A stretch of 64,000 nucleotides of DNA from Acanthamoeba lenticulata. Its lineage: Eukaryota; Discosea; Longamoebia; Acanthamoebidae. Location of the stretch: the NCBI GenBank assembly GCA_002179805.1, contig NAVB01000155.1, positions 1-64,000 on the forward strand. The letters run 5' to 3'. Numbering within the stretch: the first letter of the stretch is position 1; each line of letters begins with the position of its first letter. Positions 10,181-19,879 of the stretch are shown here, piece after piece. Made by a program: the position numbers and the translations under genes. Below the pieces are notes generated by a model. That model searched no databases and was not told the origin of the DNA. It saw only the letters and a program-made list of their open reading frames with translations.

Positions 10181-11054
10181 CTTCTCCTTTGTCTCCTTCT
10201 GTCGATCGATATATATCTCTATTTCTTTTTTGTTTAATATCTCGTGGCCACTGGAGGATTAAAGCCCGCGACCGCGGCCCGCTTCGGGTTCGGCGATGCG
10301 GAAGGTGAGAGTTTGACGGGGCGGTCGATCAACAGAGAAGGTCACGGCAACGTTGTATGAGGTTTGGGGATGAGGTCCAACGGCTGCTTGGGTTGTTTGC
10401 TGTTGTTTTCTGCAACACTCCCCCTGTCGCTTCGTTCTTTAAATTAGAATTTTTTTTCTTTTTCTTTTTCCTTGCGCAGAATCTCCACCACCGGCTGCAA
10501 CGTCGAGACGGTCCAATACAAGAACCTGCAAGAATGGCCAGCCATACGACAAGCTTGGTTTGCACGTTGTAAGGAGGTGTTTGACAACAATATGTTAGCC
10601 GTCTCCAACAGAATAAACCACTCGCCGCAAGCAAAGGAAGAACTAAAGGAGTACTGAGTACAGGACCAAGAGCTCGTTGAGAACTTCTTAAGGTCTACAA
10701 GTTCGCTTACGGCCGACACTGTTCAAGCGAACTTGCATACGTTAAGGTATTCCCGATTGAGTTCCTCCACGCTTCGCTCTTCTGGGCCGCAAGGCGAAGA
10801 GGCTCGAGGCGGCGTTATCGGTAAGCGCGGTGAACTAAGTTTGACAACCCCGCGGAGAGCCTCCCATTGATCCGGTTGGGCGCTCTCGAGTTTCGACCTT
10901 TTATGCGAAGAGTGACAAAACTTTACCAGTTAAACAACATGAACAGTTTTGTAGCTTCACTGTAAGTAGCCTTTTCAGTGTAGCGTCAAGCACAAACAAA
11001 ACCATTTGATCTTTTATCCTCTTGCTCTCACCACCCCCAGCCATTCTTTCGGCC
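10181..11054. other. Intergenic stretch with a GTPase fragment
   Basis: Apart from the ARF-like fragment listed separately, nothing supported was seen. It lies between a minus-strand and a plus-strand gene start, so it should contain two promoters. A strong TATA box was not recognised. CTTTTATCCTCTTGCTCTC just before 11040 is pyrimidine-rich and may mark the start region of the plus-strand gene. Confidence 0.4.
10483..10657 (+). pseudogene. ARF-like GTPase fragment
   Basis: After a polypyrimidine tract and CGCAG acceptor at about 10480, the frame reads ISTTGCNVETVQYKNL, nearly the switch I/interswitch signature of ARF GTPases (T-x-G-F-N-V-E-T-V-x-Y-K-N). The next residues (QEWPAIRQAWFAR) do not continue as WDVGGQ, and no P-loop, NKxD or SAK motif was found nearby in any frame. 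The open frame ends at 10657. It looks like a stray exon or gene relic. A novel short gene reusing this segment is less likely. Confidence 0.5.
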
Positions 11055-12760
11055 ATGCTTCAACTTGCTCGACCATTGATGATCTTCGTTATTATCGGGG
11101 CGCACTTGCTCCTTCTCCAGCCTCTCTCCACCCATGCCCAAAGCAGTTGCAAGCTCTCAAACGAGTTGGGGTCAACGATCGCTCTGGACGGTGTGTCAGG
11201 TGGCCCCTTGCTGGCCCAAAGATTCGAGGTTACTCCAACGGGCGGCGTCACCCTCAGGTCAGTGGAGTTGGTCGTTCGCATCTCCGGTACCGTGGGTCTC
11301 TACCAGGACCAAGCCGGCCAGCTCTCCGAAGATCCTGTGCCAGGACAAGCCCAACTGACTCTCCACTCATTCGAACCTCTCCCAAGCGTCTACGCAAACA
11401 TCACCACCTACAGCATCGCCAACCTGAACTTGCCAAAAGGCTTCTACTGGCTTCTCTTGACTTCTGGCAGCCGGAACTCGAACGTCAACTGGAACTTAGC
11501 CCAAAACCGGACAAGCTCGAACCCACCGGCCATCATCCCGAGCTACTCCACCGTCACCAATCTCACCTTCGGTTTCTCCTTCTACGGCTGTGACACCACC
11601 CTCGTCTCCAACGTCAACACGACGGCCTCCACGCCGCAACTGACCTTTAACCTCACGGCGCCCACGGTCCAGATTGCCCCCAAGGGTGCGTCCTCTTCTC
11701 CCTCTTCTTCGTCGCGTGGCTTCCTTCGACTTACAGGCCAGATCAATGTTCAGGTGAAAGTGGGTTGGTGGTCGAGTCGGCCTCTGTCGCCATCAACATG
11801 GCGCAACTCTCTGAAATGCGCGGCTCCACCCTGGTTCGTTCGGCCGTCAACATCACCCAGAACGGTATCATCTGCTTCTGTTGGATCGTTTTCTGGCGTT
11901 TCCTCACAGCCCCAGCGTCATAAAAACAGGCCAATGGACGCAACTTACGCCAGACCAGCAGCTGGGTTCCAGCCAGACCTTCGTCTACAACGCTTCGCTG
12001 GCCTTTGACGACGTCGATGCGGCTACGCAGCAGGGCCGAGTCGAGGTCCAGTTTGACCTCTTCGACAAGGAGACCAACGTCAGCCTGGGCAACGTGACGG
12101 CCTTTGCCATCAGTCCCGACTTTGCCAAGCTCACCCTCCGCGTCTTCGAGTGGCCCTTCTCCGAGCCGACCGGAGCCGACGAACCACAGCACAGGCTCGA
12201 GGTGCGGCTCAACATCGACCCGCCCGTGTCCGCCGTGGAAAACAAGTCGGCCCAGGCGAATGGCGTGACTGTGTTCAAGCTCCGCCACGCCAACGACGCG
12301 GAACAACGCACGACCGAAATCCGAGTAGTGAACGTCGTGGAGCGTGACGGCGCAAACGTCCAGGCGGGCGGTGTCGTCGAGTACAACGTGGACGTGGCCA
12401 AGTCCCAGCTGGTGCTCTCCTTCGCGCGCTTTGAGTCTTCGCTCATCTACGATCCCGGTACGCCTCATTTCCTCTTCCGTGTGGAGCACGGTTGTTGCAT
12501 TCTTCTGACGGACATGGTCCGCAGATCTGGGAGTGTTGCTGGGCGCGAAGAGGGAAGACGGGGAAGGAGGGAGCGACAGCAACGTGTGGATCATTGCTGT
12601 GGCGGTGGTGGTGCCTGTGGCAGTGGTCGTTGTCATTGTGATCATGATTGGCATTCTTATTGGATACATGAAGCGGCGGAGGAACCAACAGCATCTGGCC
12701 AACTTGAGGGCTGCCACCGTCAATTTCGACGCCGACGACCATCGCAGTGAAGATGTTTAG
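11055..12760 (+). CDS. Secreted-type I membrane glycoprotein, unknown function
   Basis: The exons are 11055-11685, 11755-11874, 11930-12457 and 12525-12760; phases close, giving 504 residues. A signal peptide (IFVIIGAHLLLLQPLSTHAQ, residues 10-29) starts the protein. The ectodomain is rich in beta-strand-like sequence and N-glycosylation sequons (NIT, NRT, NLT, NTT, NVS), with few cysteines. A single membrane helix near residue 455 (IIAVAVVVPVAVVVVIVIMI) is followed by a basic stop-transfer KRRRN and a short tail ending in acidic residues. This is a classic type I surface protein. No known domain was recognised. The topology suggests a cell-surface receptor or adhesion role, which is inference only. 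Confidence 0.85.
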
Positions 12761-12937
12761 GAGGAGCATTTACCTTCCCCTGCATGCTCACGCATTGAAA
12801 TAGGATGAAGATTTCTCCATGTCCATTCCTCGCTGGGCCAGTTTTTAAATGAGTTCTCTTCTGGAACTGACAGATAGGATGTGTGAGTGTTGGATCCGTA
12901 ACCTGGCGTGCCGGCACATTTGCATTGATTGTATAGC

Positions 12938-12948
12938 AAAAAAGATTT
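12938..12948 (-). terminator. RNA polymerase III terminator of tRNA-Arg
   Basis: On the minus strand the tRNA 3' end is followed within a few bases by a run of six T (read as AAAAAA on the plus strand), the usual Pol III stop signal. Confidence 0.7.
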
Positions 12949-13019
12949 GAGCCCGCGGGGACTTGAACCCCGAATCTCTTGATCCGAAGTCAAGCGCCTT
13001 TCTATTAGGCCACGGACCC
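12949..13019 (-). tRNA. tRNA-Arg(UCG)
   Basis: The 71-base sequence folds as a cloverleaf: acceptor GGGTCCG with CGGGCTC (two G-U pairs), D stem GCCT/AGGC, anticodon stem CTTGA/TCAAG with loop CTTCGGA (anticodon TCG, reading CGA), and T stem CGGGG/CCCCG with TTCAAGT. The B box GGTTCAAGTCC is perfect. The D loop (AATAGAA) is short and lacks the usual GG of positions 18-19, and the A box ends TGGCCTAATAG instead of ...TGG. The body otherwise resembles nuclear tRNA-Arg. CCA is not encoded, as expected for a eukaryote. It could be functional or beginning to decay. Confidence 0.85.
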
Positions 13020-13112
13020 TTGTATTTATCTGAGAATATGTAGCGGGTGTGATACGACATAGCCCCAAGCATTAAAGAATACTGAGGCAAGAAATCCTAC
13101 AACGCCACAAGC

Positions 13113-14678
13113 CTAGGCCAAGTACGGCTGGACGATGCTCTGGAGGAACCAGCTCTCCGAGAACTGCAGGTGGTCACCTTCTACTTCGAGGAAATGGAGC
13201 CTTCCAGCCTGATCCAGCTTGGCCAGCCCAAGCCAGTCCTGTTTTGCAGGAGGGGAGGTATCAGATACGACACTATATTTCAGAAAGAGAAAGGACGCGT
13301 CTTGCCGTACCTCCTTGTACAGGGTCGAGTTGCGCAGAGGGACGATCTGCTTGTCCTGGCCGGGCGCGTAGAACTCGAACCACTCGCTCTCGCGTGGCTG
13401 CACCATGGAGTCCTGGGCCAGATCGAAGATTGGTAAGAAAAAGTCAATCAATGAATCAACAAATCAATTGAAACGCCCTTACCTGATTGAACTTGACCAT
13501 GACAAAGGCATTCAGAGAGGACAAGTTGATCTTGTAGGTGGCGTTCTTGGTCGGGAGGGCGTTGTTGATGTCAGGCAGGAAGATGTTGCCGGCGAGGTAG
13601 GCCGCCTGGTCAAGCGGATCCTGCCAGTACTGCGCTTGGACCTGTGACCAACGCATCCAACACCAACACGATGAACACTTAAGTGACACTTCATCTTGTG
13701 GAGTTGAGGAAGGAGCAGCTTCATAGGGCCGCACCAGGCTGTCCTGAATCCAGCTCCAGTAAACGCCCGTGTCGAGGAGTTCGCGAATGTACTCGCACAG
13801 GCTGTAATCCACGCCCGGGCAGTGGGGCAGGCCGTACACGCCCTGATGCTGGCCGCCGATGCTGATCAAATGTGCCGCCACACAGGAGGAGTCAAGGCTG
13901 CCAACTTCTTACACGAGGAACGGGCAAGAAGAGGCCGCGCGCGCAAGCGAGGGGGAGGAGACGAGGTAAAGGAGGATATTGTGCACGGGTGGGTTGTTGC
14001 AGCGCTGCACGTAAGCGCGCAGGAACTGGCTGCCCTGTTGATGATAGGGCAAGCAGCAAGAAAGAAAGAGAGAAAGAGCGCGCGGCGTGAGCAAAGAAAG
14101 GAGGGAAAGAACACAAACAAGAACAAGGCAACGCGCCTGCGAGAAGCCGATAGCGTTGAAGCCACCCTTGAGGTTCGGGTCAGCCGCAAGCTGGTTGCAC
14201 ACGATTTGGATCTGAACAAATGTGGGCTCACTTAGTGCACTGCGAGTGTTGAAAGTAGGGGCAAGAAGGGGCGCGTGAACCAATACCTGATCGTTCATGT
14301 TGGCGAAGAAGCCCATGGATTGGTCCGCGACCACGTTGCCGCCCAGCTCGACAGAGTAGACATAAGCGCCAGTGACGTTTTGCTGGATGAGGTCCTTGAT
14401 GTAACCCATGCTGTGTGGTGAACGGGCACAAGATCAACGCCCGTCTCACAGCAGAGGCGGCGAACGTTTTGATACGAACCTTTCTGGGTTGCAGCAGGTG
14501 TCGCCCATGCCGTGCCACATGACCACTAAACGGGCCCACGTCTTGATTCAGCTGTTTTGTAATAATTGATCAACGTTTGGGGGGGGGGGCTACCTGGCAA
14601 AGGCTTCGCATTGATTGTGGCAAGATTGAGAATCAAGCAACACACAAGTGTCGCGGCGCAAGCGAAAACGAACCTCAT
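13113..14678 (-). CDS. PPT1: Palmitoyl-protein thioesterase 1
   Basis: This lysosomal enzyme removes palmitate from cysteines of proteins. The nine exons are 14678-14594, 14551-14480, 14410-14287, 14211-14137, 14034-13980, 13871-13735, 13641-13483, 13412-13311 and 13238-13113. Exon 1 codes a signal peptide (FVFACAATLVCCLILNLAT). Family blocks are VVMWHGMGDTCCNP, NAIGFSQ-GSQFLR (catalytic Ser of GxSxG), LISIGGQHQGVYGLP, FNQ-DSMV (catalytic Asp) and EVEGDHLQFSESW (catalytic His). The intron after exon 4 uses a GC donor (CAG|GCGCGT). The intron after exon 5 is AT-AC (see separate entry). Exon 2 has a one-base phase disagreement with exon 1, from a sequencing error, real indel or misjudged acceptor near 14545; the other junctions close. 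Confidence 0.92.
13872..13979 (-). other. U12-type AT-AC intron in PPT1
   Basis: Between exons 5 and 6 no GT-AG or GC-AG pair restores the frame. The donor ATATCCTCC at 13979 is close to the minor-spliceosome consensus ATATCCTTT, and the intron ends GGCAC at 13872. A branch-like CCTTGAC lies about 20 bases before the end. Joining there restores AAT and gives PPVHNLISIGGQHQG, which is the expected PPT1 sequence at this point. Confidence 0.8.
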
Positions 14679-14886
14679 CGTGCTGGGTGAGGTGTTGCAC
14701 ACGTTTCGTTCGTTTGATTCAATTCTGCCATATGCGGGAACAGTGTAGAAAACTCAACGGTGGTGTCGCTTGGGCTGGTATGCGAAAAATGAAAGCATTT
14801 ACATTTGTCGTTTATTTTTCTTTGAGGCGAGCTTTCACAGCCGTCTTTTCCGACGTTGACCGTGATCGATGAGAAGGAAGGGCGTA

Positions 14887-15186
14887 TCAGTTGCGCGAGG
14901 AGAATTGACGATGAAAGTCAGCCTCGGCCTGGCCCAGTTCGGGATGCGGATCAAAGCGCGACGCCTTCGAGTGGATGCCAAAGGCGTGAGGCTCAGATCG
15001 GTGGGCGCCAGTCTCGTAGCGGGGCTGCTTGCCAAAGACGTGCACGTCGGGCGCGCCAAAGAGCGTGCGGTAGGACATGTAGCCAGCCATGCCGCAGGCC
15101 ACCGTGATGGGCACGAGGAGAGGGTAGACCTCAACGGGCACGAACTTCTTGCAGAAGGTGGAGAACGTCATCGGCGTGCGCTGCAT
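14887..15186 (-). CDS. B12D/NDUFA4 (MLRQ)-like mitochondrial protein, copy 1
   Basis: This is a single-exon gene of 99 residues. VEVYPLLVPITVACGMAGYMSYRTLF is a single membrane helix with the family's pattern of an acidic residue, a P-L, and G-C-x-M-A-x-Y. It is followed by GAPDVHVFGKQPR, matching the PDVxV-x-K-x-x-R of the B12D/NDUFA4 family. These are small inner-mitochondrial-membrane subunits linked to respiratory complexes. The start is the ATG after CAACACAGA, which is shared with the second copy at 25692. The two proteins differ at five positions. The copies are in opposite orientation, about 10.5 kb apart. Confidence 0.85.
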   Translation of the reverse strand: MQRTPMTFSTFCKKFVPVEVYPLLVPITVACGMAGYMSYRTLFGAPDVHVFGKQPRYETGAHRSEPHAFGIHSKASRFDPHPELGQAEADFHRQFSSRN

Positions 15187-15715
15187 TCTGTGTTGATGTA
15201 GTTTGGAGAGACTTGTTGTTCTTGGTAGATGTGCAACTTGAGTAGGTGTGAGTGAGGTTTGGATCAAGGGTGGAGAGCACTTATGTAGGGTGAGCAAAGG
15301 AGTTAGGAAGAATCGCAAAGATTCACCGAGTGTTTCATGCGGGGGCGAGCTGCCATTGGCATGGAGCTTGCATCAAAGTTGAAAGTTGGATGAAATGCAA
15401 AGATCATCGCCCAATCGGCTTGCTGACCAAACATTTACCCCTTGTGGTCTGGTCTCTTCACACAACAGCGCCGCTTGAGTGTTTCTCCACCCAACTAGTT
15501 GCTACTAGCTTAAGTGATGCACCAGAAAAGGGCAGTGAGCTAAGAACAACTAAGAATTAGCCCCGGAGCAGCGTGGCAAGTTGTGTGTTTGGTGTCGCTG
15601 TGGGAAGGCCACTGACACACGTGCGTGAGCTGCAGATGGCCTGTGCAACCCGGGTGATGCCCGGCACAGCTAGGCGCAGGTTTGGCGCCACGGCGTTGTA
15701 CAAAACACGCGCGAC
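15187..15715. other. Intergenic stretch, divergent promoters
   Basis: This lies between a minus-strand and a plus-strand start, so it should hold both promoters. No supported gene was seen. The first ~35 bases upstream of the B12D start (AAGTCTCTCC, then ACATCAACACAGA) are nearly the same as upstream of copy 2, so the duplicated segment includes the 5' UTR. Confidence 0.5.
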
Positions 15716-18700
15716 ATGGCCAACAGAAGGGGAGGTGGAAAGGAGGCCAGCTTGATCTTCTCCTTCAAGCTAGATGGGCCAAAGAAAGTGAAGAAGAAAC
15801 GAAAGGGATTCGTTGGAATCGATCCCGACAGCGGACAGAAGACGAATGAATTTGTAGAAATCGAGAAGCGTTTGCTGTCCTTCCTGCAGGAAGAAGGGGG
15901 CAGAAATGCTCCTGACGCGTCCACAACGCTGGCGCGGGAGCCCAGAGCCGCTTCGGACATGCTTGCCAACCTCCAATCTCATCCGTTTGGTAGCGGGCTC
16001 TGCCATCTTCGTCCAGACCACGCCTCCGACGAGGAGAGTCATCCACCACCTCGCCCAACGTCCCAACCGGCTTCCTCTTCCTTCTCTAATAGTCCGGTGC
16101 TCGACGCCTCTTCAACTACATCCTTTACAACTTCTACCTCTACGCCCACACGCCATGTACATAGACGACCTTCCCTCCAGGGCCGCGCAGTTACCGTCAT
16201 CGATGTCGATGCCCCAAACGGCACAACCGTCACCAACAACACCGCACCAACTACATCAGCCCCTCTCTTTGGCCACGCGCTCGTTCCTCCTCTTGAGTCG
16301 GTAGCCTTTGGCCCGACAGCTAAGACAGCGTCATCGACACCAACAACGACCACAGCAACGACTGCATCGTCATCGCCATCGACGATGGCGGTGGCACCTC
16401 TTGCCACCTCGCTGCCCGTACGCGGCCGTCGCAGGCAACGACGCGAGTTGGACAGTGAGGACCGGCGCCTCCTGGCGCAGAGCCAGGAACGCCTGGTCGT
16501 CGCTTGGCGTGAGCACGAGCGGCAGCAAGCGGCGCACAGGGCGGAGAGCCATAAGCGCCCGTACGGTGGTCTTAACTACAACGACGATACTAGCCCGCAA
16601 TCTGACGCGCTACGCGCCAAACTTCAGCGGCTTGAGCGTCTGTCCTCCCTGTACGTCCACCACGGCTTCCACTTGCGTTTCGAGCTCACAAGCAGTGATT
16701 GACTTTTGACTTTTTGTGCTTCCTTCGGGGGGTGCAGGCCTGTCCCAGTGTGGACCGAAGACGCGCACTTGTGCCACTACAGCGCAATGAGCGAATGCAT
16801 ACGGCTCTACGTCGTGCATAGTTGGCCGTCTTGCCCACTCAGCCCGCTTGCCCTCTCAGAGGTTGTTGTTCGTCCACGCGCGCTCATTATCCGCACGAAA
16901 CAGCTGTTAACCACGATGATGAACATCACCAACAACAGGAAAACCTGCAGCGCTTCCTGGGCGGGCGCGCCAATGACGAGGAGCGTGGCACGCCAGTGGC
17001 CCTCAACATCAACGTGGCGCTGGCTTTGGGTGCGATACCTGCAAACGCGAACGTGGGAGGCACACCAGAATCTAGACTCACCTGAGAATGACATGGCAGG
17101 AGCCCAACTTCTGGGCGACAAGGAGCGAGCGTTCACGTTCTACCGCGAGGCTCGACTCCACTTGTCCTACATCTTTGACGCGTCCGACTACTCCGTCGCC
17201 GAGGCCCTCTTTGGTACATGAGAAACATCGTGAACATCTTTTTCATTATTATTCTATTATTTATAATCTTATTACTCATTTTGCTTTTGCAGGATTGACG
17301 TACATTGCCTTCAGCAAGGGCTCGCTGAAGAAGGCAATTTACTACACCACGCTGTCCATGCAGATCTGCCGCCAGATCAACGCCGTGCACTCGTCGGTCT
17401 ACAACAGGTGCATGATGTCCCTCTTCTTCCTGCCGACCATGAGCGTCGCCGAGAAGCGGCGGCTGTGGAACAATTACACGAAGGAGATCGCCGCCGCGCC
17501 GCATTACGACGAAACCCGCTTGCTCATGTTTGGCGGCGATGCGGCCACGACCGACCCTCGTCGGGAGGGCGCGAATCGCGACAAGGCCGGCCGCGTGCTC
17601 CTCGTCGGGGCGAGCATGTGGGACAACGTACGGCAGGCGGTGGTGATCGACCGTATCACCCGGAACAACATGGCCATGTTCCTCACGTTCCACGCCCTCG
17701 ACCAAAAATGCGAGGCCAAGCGGCAAGAGGCTGTGGCTGCCGCTGCCGGGCAGTCCGTCCTCATCCAGGACCTGTTTGCCAACACCGAGGAGCTCCGCAG
17801 CGTCCTCGAGGTCCTGGATATCCTCGTTGAGAAGTGCAAAGTGGTCGAGCAACTGCTGGTCAGCGGTACGCCAAGAGCCCAGAAGCTGTGGATGCAGCGG
17901 TGGGCCGCTTGGTGCTGATCAACAAACACAAACACATTACAGAGAACCTGCCGTTGTCGCTCCGGGCCGGCACGGAGATTGCTCTCCTGGCGCTCTACGG
18001 CGAGGTCAACCGGAGACTTGGCCGCAGCGTCGAAGCGATCAAGTGGGCCAAACGGTTCGTTCGACCAGCGTTTTGGACCGAAATGCACAAGAACTCACTC
18101 GCGCCGCACATGCACGCACGCACGCACAGGGGCCTCAACACGCTTTTGCTGCACGAGGTGCAGTACCTGCCGGTGGGCATCCTCTCCTCATTAATCATGA
18201 TCATCAACATCTTCTTCGCCTACGACAAGCACCAACGCGTCCTTCAACTCCTCCAAGGTTCACTCCCCGCCTTTAAATGTTTAATTCCTCTTTATTATTT
18301 CTTTTTTTGCTGAATATTGAATCATTAATCGTATAATTGTGGATGGCGAGCAGCACTGGGGCCAATGGCCCGCGTATATCCGTCGGTCCAGTTCCTGCAG
18401 AAGAGCTACCTCGACCTGCTCAAGACTGTCGCCGGCGAGCAGACCGACGGCTCGCCTTCGGACGGCAGCGGCGGCGCGACCCTCGCTCCCGACCACTCGA
18501 CGCCGCCATCGGACAACACCGGCGACAAGAAGGGCCCGGTCCTGCCCTACCCGCACCGGCACTCCTCGCCGACCAGCTCCGGCGTGTCCGGGTCGGACAG
18601 TAACAGTAGCAGCAGGCGAGGCAGCGGCAGCAGCGGCACGGCCAGTCGCCACTGGTCTCCGGCCCCAGGCGCGGATGCCGCCACCGCGCAACAGCACCAA

Positions 18701-19240
18701 CATCAGCAGAAGCCGCCACCGCCGGAGCAGCAGCAGCAGCAGCAGCAGACCACCCCTAGCAGGGCTGCGCCGCCGCCGCAGCAGCAGGTCCTCCATACGC
18801 AGCCGCAGCCCCGCCGGTGGGATGAGAGCATCGTCTCCTCGTCGTCGTCCTCCTCTTCTGGGAGCCCTGACGCGATGGCCTGGGATCATCAGGCCTCGGC
18901 GCCGGCCTGGCTGCCAATGGACGCGGCGGCCTATCAGGCCCACTGGCCCGGCAACCATCCTCATTCCCACTCCAACTACCACAACTACCAGCCGGCAGTT
19001 GCCTCTCTTGACGGCTTCTGCCCCGCCGCCGCCGCCGTTGCGGGCTCGTGGCCCGGCCTGCCTCGTGCCATGAGCCAACAACAGCCACAGCAGCAACAGC
19101 GGGCACAGAGGGGCTCGAGCGACTTCCTCGCCAAGCTGCGCCAGTGGATGCAGGACGGCAGCCGCGGCACGCCCAGCCCGGAGAGCATGGAGGACCTCAT
19201 GGACGACTTTGTGCTCTTCCTTGAAGAAAACGCTATGTGA
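15716..19240 (+). CDS. Large low-complexity protein, possible transcription regulator
   Basis: The exons I can support are 15716-16650, 16738-~16813, ~16860-17029, 17100-17213, 17293-18054, 18130-18257 and 18354-19240. The protein is about 1,100 residues. The N-terminal part is Ser/Thr/Pro-rich with a basic patch (RGRRRQRREL). The middle is helical, with DKERAFTFYREARLHLSYIF, LTYIAFSKGSLKKAIYYTTL and MQICRQINAVHSSVYNRCM; this loosely recalls the helical middle region of fungal-type transcription factors, but no zinc cluster is seen. The C-terminal part has a polyQ run and ends in an acidic helix. Two things are unresolved: the exon junction near 16815-16860, and a one-base frame jump near 17863-17866 (LLVSG to YAKSPEAVD) that no intron explains. 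Confidence 0.65.
18723..18751 (+). repeat. CAG/CAA glutamine-coding repeat
   Basis: A run of CAG codons codes a polyglutamine tract within the regulator-like gene. It is followed by further Gln/Pro-rich sequence. Length polymorphism is likely. Confidence 0.7.
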
Positions 19241-19879
19241 CGCGTCCTCTTAATGCACGCGACTTGGGCTTGTACTTGTGTGTCCGAATGTTGCACAACG
19301 CTCCCGGGTGGACTCGCCACAGGGGAGCACAAGCACCCGGAGAGTACGCGCAGCACATGTGTGGTGGACTAGCGCTGCGAGACGATCGTTGTACGAGCCA
19401 ACCGGGTATGCGGTTAGCCGAAAGTAATACAATATGAGTCCGCCAATCTCCACCACCGTTGCTGAGCATCCCATGGGCGTGTGTGTTTTAAATGTCGGGC
19501 GCGAGTCGGGGCTTTCGTCGCTTTTCCTTTGCACCGGCCGGCCAGAAGACAACACACCGCGTTCGGCCTGTTTGGCTCAGGAAAGCCTCTTCACCAAGGT
19601 CGTCGGCGTTATCATCACAGCCTCTATCTGGCGAGGACATAAAGGCGCAAACTGCTCGCCTCTCTAGATCAAGTGCAAACTCAACAAGTTTCGCCCCCAT
19701 CAAACGCGCACGCAAGACGTTGGCGGTCGACCGTAACCGATTTTCATAATCGGTTCGTTTTTTCAAACTCTTTTTCATCGTTCTCTTCCTCGTGTTGCTG
19801 CTCTCCTCACCACAAATCAACTTTGCTCAAGCACAGAATTCAACACATCGCAGCACGAGCTGCCTAAATTCAAGCACAA
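19241..19879. other. Intergenic stretch before the ANK-SAM-kinase gene
   Basis: Both neighbours are on the plus strand. No supported gene was seen. A pyrimidine-rich stretch with TTCTCTTCCTCGTGTTGCTGCTCTC at about 19780 precedes the start codon and may be the initiator region. No clear TATA box was found. Confidence 0.4.

Noticed and set aside
16814..16842. A 29-base intron in the regulator-like gene
   Set aside because: It is phase-correct but too short to be credible; the junction is left unresolved.
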